A stretch of 64,000 nt of DNA from positions 62,001 to 126,000 of the forward strand of contig NZ_SWCM01000007.1 of the NCBI RefSeq assembly GCF_005116645.1, read 5' to 3'. Under the pieces are notes generated by a model. The model was not told the DNA's origin. It did no database searches and was given only the letters and a program-made list of their open reading frames with translations. Positions 38,969 through 46,859 of the stretch are shown piece after piece (the stretch's first letter is position 1; each line of letters opens with the position of its first letter). Both the position numbers and the translations under genes were made by a program. Origin of the DNA: Desulfopila sp. IMCC35006 (GTDB lineage Bacteria > Desulfobacterota > Desulfobulbia > Desulfobulbales > Desulfocapsaceae).

Positions 38969-41094
38969 ACAAAACATCTCTGGACGAAAAGCCTCTGGCC
39001 CTGGTGGTGGACGATGATCTTTCCTTGCGTCTGTCCATGTGTGCTGCCCTGGCTAAAGCCGGTTTTGCTACGGTTGAAGCCGAGAATGGCCGTGAAGCGG
39101 TTGAAATTTTCCAATCGGATGCGCCGGATATAATCCTGCTCGATGTGGTAATGCCGGAAATGGATGGCTTTGCAACATGCTCTGCCATACGCAGTATGCC
39201 GACAGGAAAATATACCCAGATTTTGATGGTAACCGGGCTCGATGATACAGAATCCATAGAGCGTGCGTTTGAAGCCGGTGCAAACGATTTTGTCGCAAAA
39301 CCGATCAACTGGACCATGTTGGGCCACCGGGGAAAATATATGCTCCGAGCCGGCCGGGCCATGGAGGAACTCAACAAGAGTAAGCGGCGCCTGGCCAAGA
39401 CGCAGGAACTTGCCCTGCTGGGCAACTGGGAGATCGACCTTATCAACAATTCATTTCACTGTTCTCCTGAAGCCGGTCGTCTTCTGGGATTAACAAAAGT
39501 TCATCGACAGATCAGCTACAACGATTTTCTGGCGTCTGTCGCTATTCAGGAACAGGACAGGGTGAAGGAAAAAATTGACAGTGCCGTCAAGTTCAAGAGA
39601 CCTTTCAGTATAAATTACCGGGTTATTCTTCCCGACGGGGCACAACGGCATATCCTGAATCGATGTGAAATTTTCTTCAATGAAAATGGCGTGGAGGAAA
39701 TGATGTTAGGTGCGGTGCAGGACGTAACGCAGCTCAAAAATGCTGAAGAAGAGATACGCCTGCTCGCCTTTTACGACAGTCTGACCGGTTTGGCAAATCG
39801 GACGCTTTTTATGGATCGTCTTGGCCATGAAATTGCTTCGGCCAATCGACATGGGAAAATTTTTGCGCTGTTATTTCTTGATCTTGACCAATTTAAACGG
39901 ATTAATGACAGCTTCGGCCACCATATCGGCGATCTTTTATTAAAAAATGTGTCGGAAACCCTTCAGAAATGTATCCGAAAGAGTGATTCAGCGACAGGGC
40001 CGGTGCTGGCGAGCGATTCTGATACCCTGATCGCCAGGCTTGGCGGCGATGAATTTATCATCTTGCTGTCAGATATTCAAAAGCCGGAGAATGCAGCAAT
40101 CGTGGCCAGAAAAATTATTCAGGCAATACCGACAGTATATGTTCTGGAAGGTCATGAAATTTCGGTAACCACGAGTATTGGCATCAGTATCTTCCCGGTA
40201 GATGGCAAGGACATGGAACTCCTGTTGAAAAATGCCGATTCTGCAATGTATCATGCAAAGGAAAAAGGGAGAAACAATTATCAATTTTACAAAAATTCAT
40301 TGAATGATGCCGTTTCAGAGCGTTACTCCCTCGAGCAAGGGATGAGAAACGCGCTGAAAAGAGATGAATTTGTGCTCTACTACCAACCGCAGATTGAACT
40401 TGCCACGCGGAGGATTGTCGGCGCTGAAGCCTTGATACGCTGGCTCCATCCGCAAAAAGGAATGATCCCGCCCGATAAGTTTATCCCCATTGCCGAGGAG
40501 ACTGGTCTTATCATCGATATCAACAAGTGGGTGATACAGACTGCCTGCAGGCAAAACGAACAATGGCGACAGGCTGATTTGAAACCGATCAGGATTGCCG
40601 TTAATCTCTCCGGGTATCAGCTGGCCAGCCAGAATATTATCCAGATCATCCAGGAAGCACTTGCCGATGCTGATCTTGACAGCAGCAACCTTGAGATTGA
40701 AATCACGGAAAATGTTTTTATGCAGGAAACGAAAGATACCATAGGGATACTCAAACAGATGAAAGACCTAAAACTGAGAATAGCCCTGGATGATTTTGGA
40801 ACCGGGTATTCATCGCTGAGTTACCTGACTACTTTTCCGGTGGATGTTATAAAAATTGATCGTTCTTTCGTTATGGGCTGTACCATGCTGGAAAACAGCC
40901 GCGTCATCATTAAAGCAATAATAGCGATGGGGCACAGTCTGGGAAGCAAGATCGTCGCAGAAGGTATTGAAACCGAAGAGCAATTTGAGCTCATTAAGGG
41001 ATACGGAGCAGATGAGGGTCAGGGGTATTTATTTTCTCCACCTGTGAACCACATCGAATTTGCCAGACTTCTCGCCCAAGAGTGCCTTCTGTAG
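38962..41094 (+). CDS. Response regulator with PAS, GGDEF and EAL domains (module 3 output)
   Basis: A 710-residue paralogue of the module 2 output with identical architecture. REC has Asp61 in [11 protein letters not shown], then PAS, GGDEF at 361-365 and EAL at 489-491 with [19 protein letters not shown] and EGIE intact. RKSD is 18 residues before GGDEF, again displaced from the usual inhibitory-site position. The start overlaps the kinase stop by 7 bases, so the pair is translationally coupled and this is the likely phosphorelay target. It is predicted to switch between synthesis and breakdown of c-di-GMP. Confidence 0.93.
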   Translation: MLDKTSLDEKPLALVVDDDLSLRLSMCAALAKAGFATVEAENGREAVEIFQSDAPDIILLDVVMPEMDGFATCSAIRSMPTGKYTQILMVTGLDDTESIERAFEAGANDFVAKPINWTMLGHRGKYMLRAGRAMEELNKSKRRLAKTQELALLGNWEIDLINNSFHCSPEAGRLLGLTKVHRQISYNDFLASVAIQEQDRVKEKIDSAVKFKRPFSINYRVILPDGAQRHILNRCEIFFNENGVEEMMLGAVQDVTQLKNAEEEIRLLAFYDSLTGLANRTLFMDRLGHEIASANRHGKIFALLFLDLDQFKRINDSFGHHIGDLLLKNVSETLQKCIRKSDSATGPVLASDSDTLIARLGGDEFIILLSDIQKPENAAIVARKIIQAIPTVYVLEGHEISVTTSIGISIFPVDGKDMELLLKNADSAMYHAKEKGRNNYQFYKNSLNDAVSERYSLEQGMRNALKRDEFVLYYQPQIELATRRIVGAEALIRWLHPQKGMIPPDKFIPIAEETGLIIDINKWVIQTACRQNEQWRQADLKPIRIAVNLSGYQLASQNIIQIIQEALADADLDSSNLEIEITENVFMQETKDTIGILKQMKDLKLRIALDDFGTGYSSLSYLTTFPVDVIKIDRSFVMGCTMLENSRVIIKAIIAMGHSLGSKIVAEGIETEEQFELIKGYGADEGQGYLFSPPVNHIEFARLLAQECLL

Positions 41095-41198
41095 ATTTGT
41101 TGCCGATATGCTGCATATGGTGCCGGGCCCACGACATTGTTGCCAGCTTTTATGCATAAATCGGCCGGCAGCGCCTCCGCCTCAAAAAAGCAATTTGC

Positions 41199-41374
41199 AA
41201 TGTGATTACTACTGAACCTCAGCAGTATGGGGATATGAGATGCCCTTGTCACGGGACGCCATAAACCCATCCCTGGGGGCTTGACCGCAGCCATCCAGGC
41301 TGCGGAACACCCGTGCAAAGGGCATCTCATATCCCTCTGGATCTTCTAAGCTGAGGTTCAGTAGTAATCACATT
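41199..41374. repeat. Palindromic MITE-like element with 25-bp terminal inverted repeats
   Basis: 176 bases that fold almost completely on themselves. The 25-bp arms (41199-41223 and 41350-41374) are perfectly complementary. An inner pair (41230-41255 and 41310-41335) matches at 24 of 26 positions. The centre has a CCGCAGCC/GGCTGCGG hairpin. There is no open reading frame. A diverged half copy follows the tRNA-Ser gene at 19187. No target-site duplication is obvious. Confidence 0.75.
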
Positions 41375-41896
41375 TTGTAATGACATTGTTATTTCCGATA
41401 ATCGCACGTGTTTGGCATTTTCAAAACAGAAAAAATTCTCATACCAACTTCCTCGTAGAATAAAAATTTGCTCAGGGACAAGGCCTTGTGATAGGCTTTT
41501 TTTAGTGGGAACAGGTTGCGAGCAATCCATTAATTATGTCCAGGTAATTGAGAGTGTATGAGAGCTAACGCCAAAAGATTAGGTGCGGTGTAGCTCATCT
41601 ATCCAGAAACAGGCAATAATCCTATAGAACGTATCTCCTTGCCAAAAGGCAATTGTATTGTTTTGAGGGAATACCAGCACCTCCACCCTGTGTGCCGCCT
41701 TGTTTTTCTCTGTGCCTCTTTTGCTCCAACCATGCTTCATCAATACCAATCCAGTTATGTCAATAGAGATATATCCGGGCTTTAAATGCATAGTGCCGCT
41801 GTATGCTGTGCTTGGTGAGCTGCACCGGTGTAGAACTGTTAACCTTTTGGTTACACAATACTGGCCTATTTGGCCTGCTTAGCAAAGGAAAACGAC
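41375..41896. other. Intergenic region upstream of the TolC-family gene
   Basis: About 520 bases without a supported gene. A 70-codon minus-strand frame (41579-41791) has no recognisable features. A small inverted repeat TTAACC/GGTTAC near 41840-41855 and the AAAGGA ribosome site just before 41897 are the only signals seen. It presumably carries the promoter of the module 4 operon, but none was clear. Confidence 0.3.
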
Positions 41897-43429
41897 ATGG
41901 TAGTGAAAAAACGACAGTTACCTCAAAAGAAATCTTTTAAGGTGCGTGTGCTTGCGTTGTGTTTACTCGCCGGTATGTTTGTAACATCCACCGGGCATGC
42001 CGCTGAAATCTCGCACCCAGAACAGGCTCTCTCCATAGACCGTCCCGACAGGCCAAACCTGAAGCAGTGCATAGAAATTGCCCTGGAAAAAAATCGCTTC
42101 CGTTTCATGTCACGCTACAGTGTTGAAATTGCCGAGGCGCAGCATCAGCAGGCGCTGTCGGGCTATTGGCCGCAGATCGGCGCCAGTGCCAACTACAGCA
42201 TCATGGATCAGGACCCCAATTTCATCTTTCCATCGCAGAATATCTCGTTGCAGGGTGCATACCTTAATCTGAATGTCCCGACCGGACTCCCTGCTCCGTA
42301 TCCTGCTGAAATTGTGCAAAAACTTGAATCCCTCCCGGTTCCGGAACAGGATGTCAAGCTGATGGACAGAAAAAATCTCGTTTCTTCACTTAATGCGACC
42401 CTGCCATTATATACCGGTGGTCAGGTCAGCGCCATGGTTCGTCAGGCCAAGTCCGGGATCAAGGCGGCCAGTGAGGAAGCCCGCCGCACCGACCTGCAGA
42501 TTGCCTACGATACTACCCGTTATTACTATGGGGCGGTTCTTGCCCGGGAGCTGGTCCAGATAGGCAAAGACGCCCTTGCCCGTATGGAGGTGACGCTGGA
42601 GCTGACCGAAAATCTGTATACCCACGGCTCAGGTACGGTCAAGAAGACCGACTATCTGCGGAATAAGACGGTGGTGGAGTGGCTGCGGACAGCGGTGACT
42701 GCCCTGGTTGCAAACGAAGAACTGGCCAAGGCGGCCCTCACCAATTCCATGGGGCTCGACTGGGAAAGTCCGGTGGAACCGGCACCTGAGGAATTGCCTT
42801 TCTATCCGTCCAAGGTCGAATTGAAGGATCTGGTCAACGGTGCGTATAGTTTCAATCCGGACTGGCTCCGCCTTGAGGCCGGTCTTGAAGCGGCATCGGC
42901 CAAGATTGACGAAGCGAAAAGCGGCCACCTCCCCAAAGTAGGGCTCTTCGGCAATCTGACACGCATCGATAATTCTTACGATAAAGGGATCGCAACTCCG
43001 GACAACAAAAATTCATGGACCATTGGCATCGGCATGGAGATCCCTCTCTTTAACGGGTTGCGCACCACCAATGAGGTCCGCGAAGCCAAAGCGCGTCTCG
43101 CAAAACTAAAGCAGCAGCAATTCCTGCTCAAGGAGGGACTGGCCCTGCAGGTAAAGCATATCTTCATTCAACTGATGAGCACCCAGGAGCAGAAATCCTC
43201 TTCAGAGGCCGCTGCCAACTCATCGGAGGAAAACCGTTCGTTAAATGAGCGGGCCTACCAGGAAGAACTGGTGGAGACCAAGGATGTCATCGAGGCCCAG
43301 CTTGTCGAATCCCTGATGAAAGCCCAGTACCGCAAGTCACTTTATGACAATCTGGAGGCCAGAGCTAATATGGATTTCGTCATTGGCAAACAGATTACCG
43401 ATATTATGGCTGCCACCCCGGCGCTGTAG
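41897..43429 (+). CDS. TolC-family outer-membrane channel protein (module 4)
   Basis: About 510 residues with a signal peptide (cut near GHAAEIS). The OMF repeat structure is clear: LKQCIEIALEKNRFRFMSRYSVEIAEA, LPLYTGGQVSAMVRQAKS and the second-half IPLFNGLRTTNEVREAKARL. These form the trimeric barrel and alpha-helical tunnel. An AAAGGA ribosome site precedes this ATG; an in-frame ATG 27 bases earlier is less likely. No membrane-fusion protein or inner-membrane pump is adjacent. Instead four binding-protein genes and a kinase follow, which is unusual for an efflux channel. Confidence 0.9.
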   Translation: MVVKKRQLPQKKSFKVRVLALCLLAGMFVTSTGHAAEISHPEQALSIDRPDRPNLKQCIEIALEKNRFRFMSRYSVEIAEAQHQQALSGYWPQIGASANYSIMDQDPNFIFPSQNISLQGAYLNLNVPTGLPAPYPAEIVQKLESLPVPEQDVKLMDRKNLVSSLNATLPLYTGGQVSAMVRQAKSGIKAASEEARRTDLQIAYDTTRYYYGAVLARELVQIGKDALARMEVTLELTENLYTHGSGTVKKTDYLRNKTVVEWLRTAVTALVANEELAKAALTNSMGLDWESPVEPAPEELPFYPSKVELKDLVNGAYSFNPDWLRLEAGLEAASAKIDEAKSGHLPKVGLFGNLTRIDNSYDKGIATPDNKNSWTIGIGMEIPLFNGLRTTNEVREAKARLAKLKQQQFLLKEGLALQVKHIFIQLMSTQEQKSSSEAAANSSEENRSLNERAYQEELVETKDVIEAQLVESLMKAQYRKSLYDNLEARANMDFVIGKQITDIMAATPAL

Positions 43430-43450
43430 ACCCGACCTGCCGGAGCCGTC

Positions 43451-44392
43451 GTGCATTTAAAAGAACGCATCATCGCATACCTTATCACACTGGCTGTCCT
43501 CAGTGGCCTGGGCTGGTGCACATCGCTGGGCGCTGCAACAGCACCCGGTGATGTGCCGGTCAGGCATAACCGTTATGTTTACGGATACTCGGCGCAATTA
43601 TTTTATAACGTCAATCAAAAAGACCTCACCGGGTTGCTGAAGGTCTTTACGCGCCTAACCGAACGTAAAATGAAAGATCCTGGGGAAACGTCTTTAGTGG
43701 TGTACGATAGGGTATCTGATATGGAGAAAGCCCTGGCAAGAAATGAGGTGGACATATTGATTATGATCCCGGAAGATTTTGTCAGTCTGCGAGCTCAATA
43801 CCAGCTGGATCCTATTTTGTCGGCAGACTATGGCGATCATTTTTACAACGAGATCCTCCTGCTGGTGCGAAAGGACAGCGGCATAACGGATGTCGGCAAA
43901 CTGCGGGGAAAAAGCCTGCTGGTCGATGTGGGGCAGCAAGGCACCATACCGATGAAATGGCTTGATTCCCTTCTGGCTACTCGCATCTCCTCCTATGCTA
44001 AAGGGTTCTTCGGGAACATTCGTGAACATGCCAAGTCCAACCAGGTCATCACGCAGGTTTTTTTCGGCAAAACCGATGCCTGTCTGGTAAGCCGAAACTC
44101 CTTTGAACTCTCGGCTGAACTGAATCCGCAGCTCAAAAATAAATTACACATCCTGGAAAAATCGCCTGGTTTTGTAACCGGGATCATCGCCGCGCGCAAG
44201 GGTCTGAAAAAATCTACCCGTGACGATATAGCGAAAATTCTTGCGGAAATGTACACCGACCCGAAGGGAAAGCAGATTATGACCCTGTTCCGGATCAACC
44301 GGTTGGTTCCTTGTTTGCCCGAGCATCTGATCTCTGTTGAAAAGCTCATCTATGAGCATTCGACCAAAAACTATTTTTCGGCCCAGAGGTAG
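43451..44392 (+). CDS. PhnD-like periplasmic binding protein 1 (module 4)
   Basis: A 313-residue secreted protein with a GTG start and a signal peptide (cut near GAATAPG). It has the PhnD/SsuA-like 'phosphate/phosphonate-binding' pattern: YGYSAQLFYNVNQKDL, DILIMIPEDFVSLR, LLLVRKDSGITDVGKLRGKSL, TQVFFGKTDACLVSRNSFEL and LHILEKSPGFVTG. The paralogues at 44395 and 45867 keep the same landmarks. No transporter genes accompany it, so it is more likely a sensor subunit for the downstream kinase than an importer component. The ligand is unknown. Confidence 0.8.
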   Translation: MHLKERIIAYLITLAVLSGLGWCTSLGAATAPGDVPVRHNRYVYGYSAQLFYNVNQKDLTGLLKVFTRLTERKMKDPGETSLVVYDRVSDMEKALARNEVDILIMIPEDFVSLRAQYQLDPILSADYGDHFYNEILLLVRKDSGITDVGKLRGKSLLVDVGQQGTIPMKWLDSLLATRISSYAKGFFGNIREHAKSNQVITQVFFGKTDACLVSRNSFELSAELNPQLKNKLHILEKSPGFVTGIIAARKGLKKSTRDDIAKILAEMYTDPKGKQIMTLFRINRLVPCLPEHLISVEKLIYEHSTKNYFSAQR

Positions 44393-44394
44393 AC

Positions 44395-45339
44395 GTGGCC
44401 ACAAGGCGCAAAACCCTGCTATATCTGGGCATCGGTACAAAATTTTTTGCCCTTGCCGCGCTCATGGTCACTTGCTGTCAGATAGCCCTGGCCAAGGCGG
44501 AGAGCAGCGCTGATCAAATCAGACTCGGTATTTCCAGCAAGGCCTTCAGCAACGTGCCCAAAACCGATATGAAGATTGCCACCGGGGTTTTGGCCAGCAA
44601 AGTGGCCAGTAAAACCTTCGGGACTGTTGAATCACGGATTTATGACTCGCCAATGGACATCGAGCGTGATCTGCAAGCAAACAAGCTCGATGTGCTGGCC
44701 ATGACCCCCGATGATTTCATCCGCCTCAGGTCACGGGTGTCTATCGAACCGGCTTTAGTGACCGTGGCCGGAAACAGCCATGAAGTTGAGTTGGTATTTC
44801 TTGTCAGGAAAGACAGTGGTTTCAACTCGGTAGCAGACCTGCATGGCCGAAATATTGCGCTGCCCTCGTTGGATGTCCAGTATGGTGCTGTCTACCATAC
44901 CTGGGCTGAAGCGCTGGTGATGAAAGAGGGGGCGGCTTCCCTGGATGGTTTCTTCTCGTCCGTTAATGAGACAACATCATCCAGCCAGACTATTATGCCG
45001 GTGTTTTTCCGGAAAACAGCCGGGTGTGTTATATCAAGACACGCCTTTCTGGTTGCATCCGAATTGAATCCACAACTTTCCAGGGATCTGAAGGTGGTGG
45101 CACAGATCGGTGGCTTGGTCGGCGGACTTATTGTGTTCCGCAAAGATCTTTCCGAGGAAAACAAAGAGAAGACAAGAGAGGCGCTGCTCGATCTTGACCA
45201 AGATCAGGAGGGGCGGCAGTTGCTTATGCTGTTCCATTTGAACAGTCTCACTCCTTTTCGATCTGAATACATGAAGATGACCGAGGCGCTTTATGCCGAG
45301 CACAAGAAACGCACGGCGATGGTTGCCGGCAAGGAATAA
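44395..45339 (+). CDS. PhnD-like periplasmic binding protein 2 (module 4)
   Basis: A 314-residue paralogue that starts with GTG 2 bases after the previous stop. The signal peptide is cut near IALAKAE. Matching landmarks: LGISSKAFSNVPKTDM, DVLAMTPDDFIRLR, VFLVRKDSGFNSVADLHGR, MPVFFRKTAGCVISRHAF and IGGLVGGLIVFRKDLS. The ligand-pocket residues differ from protein 1, so a different or broadened specificity is likely. Tight spacing means it is in the same transcript. Confidence 0.8.
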   Translation: MATRRKTLLYLGIGTKFFALAALMVTCCQIALAKAESSADQIRLGISSKAFSNVPKTDMKIATGVLASKVASKTFGTVESRIYDSPMDIERDLQANKLDVLAMTPDDFIRLRSRVSIEPALVTVAGNSHEVELVFLVRKDSGFNSVADLHGRNIALPSLDVQYGAVYHTWAEALVMKEGAASLDGFFSSVNETTSSSQTIMPVFFRKTAGCVISRHAFLVASELNPQLSRDLKVVAQIGGLVGGLIVFRKDLSEENKEKTREALLDLDQDQEGRQLLMLFHLNSLTPFRSEYMKMTEALYAEHKKRTAMVAGKE

Positions 45340-45344
45340 AAAAA

Positions 45345-45863
45345 GTGAAACCTTTTCATAGCCATTTTTTTTTAAAACAGGCGATACCCATTGTGCTCCT
45401 ATGCATCATAGCCGCCAGCCGATGCATGCTGCCTGGTACCCTGTTTGGCGCGGAGGACCCAAAAAATCTCATTATCGGCTACACAGAGAGCGCTTACAAC
45501 GGCGTATCAAGTGCCGATGTCAAGGCCTCTGTCAACATTCTGCTGCAAAAGATTGCCTTGACGCATTTCAATAAAGGTGAGGTTCACTTCTATACGAAGT
45601 TCTCCGATATTGCGACTGCTCTGATGGTGATCTCTCGCAGGGATAAACTATTACAAGGGGTAATTGCCGTAAACGGCAGGCTTTCAACGGATTTCAAAAA
45701 AAAGACCAGACAATCTTTCCTTAGCCTCCCCGGTAGCGTGCAAGGCCAACAACTTCTCATGCTCTTCAAAATATCTGATATTCTACCATTTATTCCCGGT
45801 AGTCTGCAGGCTACTGAAGATCTTTATGCTGAACATTTCAGGCTGAACACCATAAGCCGCTGA
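45345..45863 (+). CDS. Internally deleted PhnD-like protein 3 (module 4)
   Basis: 172 residues with a GTG start and a signal-like N-terminus. The first part (IIGYTESAYNGVSSADVK to FSDIATALM) matches the start of the other PhnD-like proteins, and the last part (DFKKKTRQSFLSLPGSVQGQQLLMLF) matches their C-terminal end. About 140 central residues, including most of the ligand cleft, are missing with the frame kept. It is probably a decaying duplicate. A shortened accessory protein cannot be excluded, because the frame and operon spacing are intact. Confidence 0.65.
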   Translation: MKPFHSHFFLKQAIPIVLLCIIAASRCMLPGTLFGAEDPKNLIIGYTESAYNGVSSADVKASVNILLQKIALTHFNKGEVHFYTKFSDIATALMVISRRDKLLQGVIAVNGRLSTDFKKKTRQSFLSLPGSVQGQQLLMLFKISDILPFIPGSLQATEDLYAEHFRLNTISR

Positions 45864-45866
45864 GAA

Positions 45867-46847
45867 ATGATTATGAGTACTGCCCGCAATCCGCAATCCC
45901 TCAAGCCAGGTGCTGTGATTCAGCTTGCCTGCAGCGGCATTGTCATCTGCCTGCTGCTGGCAGTACTCCTCAGGGCGACGCCCGCTGGTGCGGCAGTGGA
46001 ATCGAATGCCGACATGCCCAAGCTGTTTCGGGCCGGGTTTCTGCAAAGCGTCTTCACCAATATAGATCCAAAGGATGCCAGGGTGGTTTTGGAGCTGTAC
46101 TGTCAGAATATTGCTGACGAACTCCAGTTCAACGTCGACTACAAGGTGGTTATGTTTGATTCACTCGAATTAATGGTCGATGCTGTTCGCCAAGGTGCAT
46201 TGGAACTGGTATCCATACCAAGCATCGAATACCTGAACATCCGCAAAACCATTCCACTGATCCCTGCTTTTGTTGGAACCAACGGCACCAGTCAGGGGAA
46301 AGATTATGTCATTATCACCCGCAAGGATAGTGGTATCCATTCTTTTTCCGACCTGAGGGACAAGTCGATGATGCTTCCCTCGGTTACCACCTATGAACCG
46401 GCTCATCTCTGGCTGGAAGTGATGTTGCTGAAAGCTGGCAAAGGGGCACGGGATGTCTTTTTCAGCCAGGTAAAGGAGGCGCCCAAAATGACCAAGGCAA
46501 TCATGGCAGTCTTCTTCCGACAGGCCGATGCCGCGATTGTCACCGGCGCAGGACTCGAGATAAGTCAGCAACTCAATCCACAGCTGGCCGTGCAATTGAC
46601 CGTTCTGGCCGAATCTCCCAATTTGGGTGATTTTGTGACGTGTATGAACCCGAATACGTCGGAAAGATTTCGCGATAAACTGTCAAAGGCCTTGGTTCGT
46701 CTCAACGAAAGCAAGAGCGGTCAGCAGTTGTACCTCATTTTCCAGACCAAAGGGATCATCCCCTTTAAACCGGAATATATGGAAGGACTGGAAGGACTGC
46801 TCCATGAGCGCGATCGTCTGACAGTCAAAACAATTTCAAAAAAATAA
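45867..46847 (+). CDS. PhnD-like periplasmic binding protein 4 (module 4)
   Basis: A 326-residue secreted protein with a signal peptide (cut near AGAAVES). The landmarks are again conserved: AGFLQSVFTNIDPKDA, ELVSIPSIEYLNIR, YVIITRKDSGIHSFSDLRDKS, MAVFFRQADAAIVTGAGLEI and LAESPNLGDFVTCM. It is the copy nearest the kinase, with only 12 bases between them, so it is the best candidate for a direct partner of the kinase's periplasmic domain. Its start lies 3 bases after the preceding stop. Confidence 0.8.
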   Translation: MIMSTARNPQSLKPGAVIQLACSGIVICLLLAVLLRATPAGAAVESNADMPKLFRAGFLQSVFTNIDPKDARVVLELYCQNIADELQFNVDYKVVMFDSLELMVDAVRQGALELVSIPSIEYLNIRKTIPLIPAFVGTNGTSQGKDYVIITRKDSGIHSFSDLRDKSMMLPSVTTYEPAHLWLEVMLLKAGKGARDVFFSQVKEAPKMTKAIMAVFFRQADAAIVTGAGLEISQQLNPQLAVQLTVLAESPNLGDFVTCMNPNTSERFRDKLSKALVRLNESKSGQQLYLIFQTKGIIPFKPEYMEGLEGLLHERDRLTVKTISKK

Positions 46848-46859
46848 CGTCATAGTGCC

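Noticed and set aside
41579-41791. 70-codon minus-strand open frame in a non-coding gap
   Set aside because: No ribosome site, signal, TM segment or family pattern; could be a gene remnant but cannot be supported.
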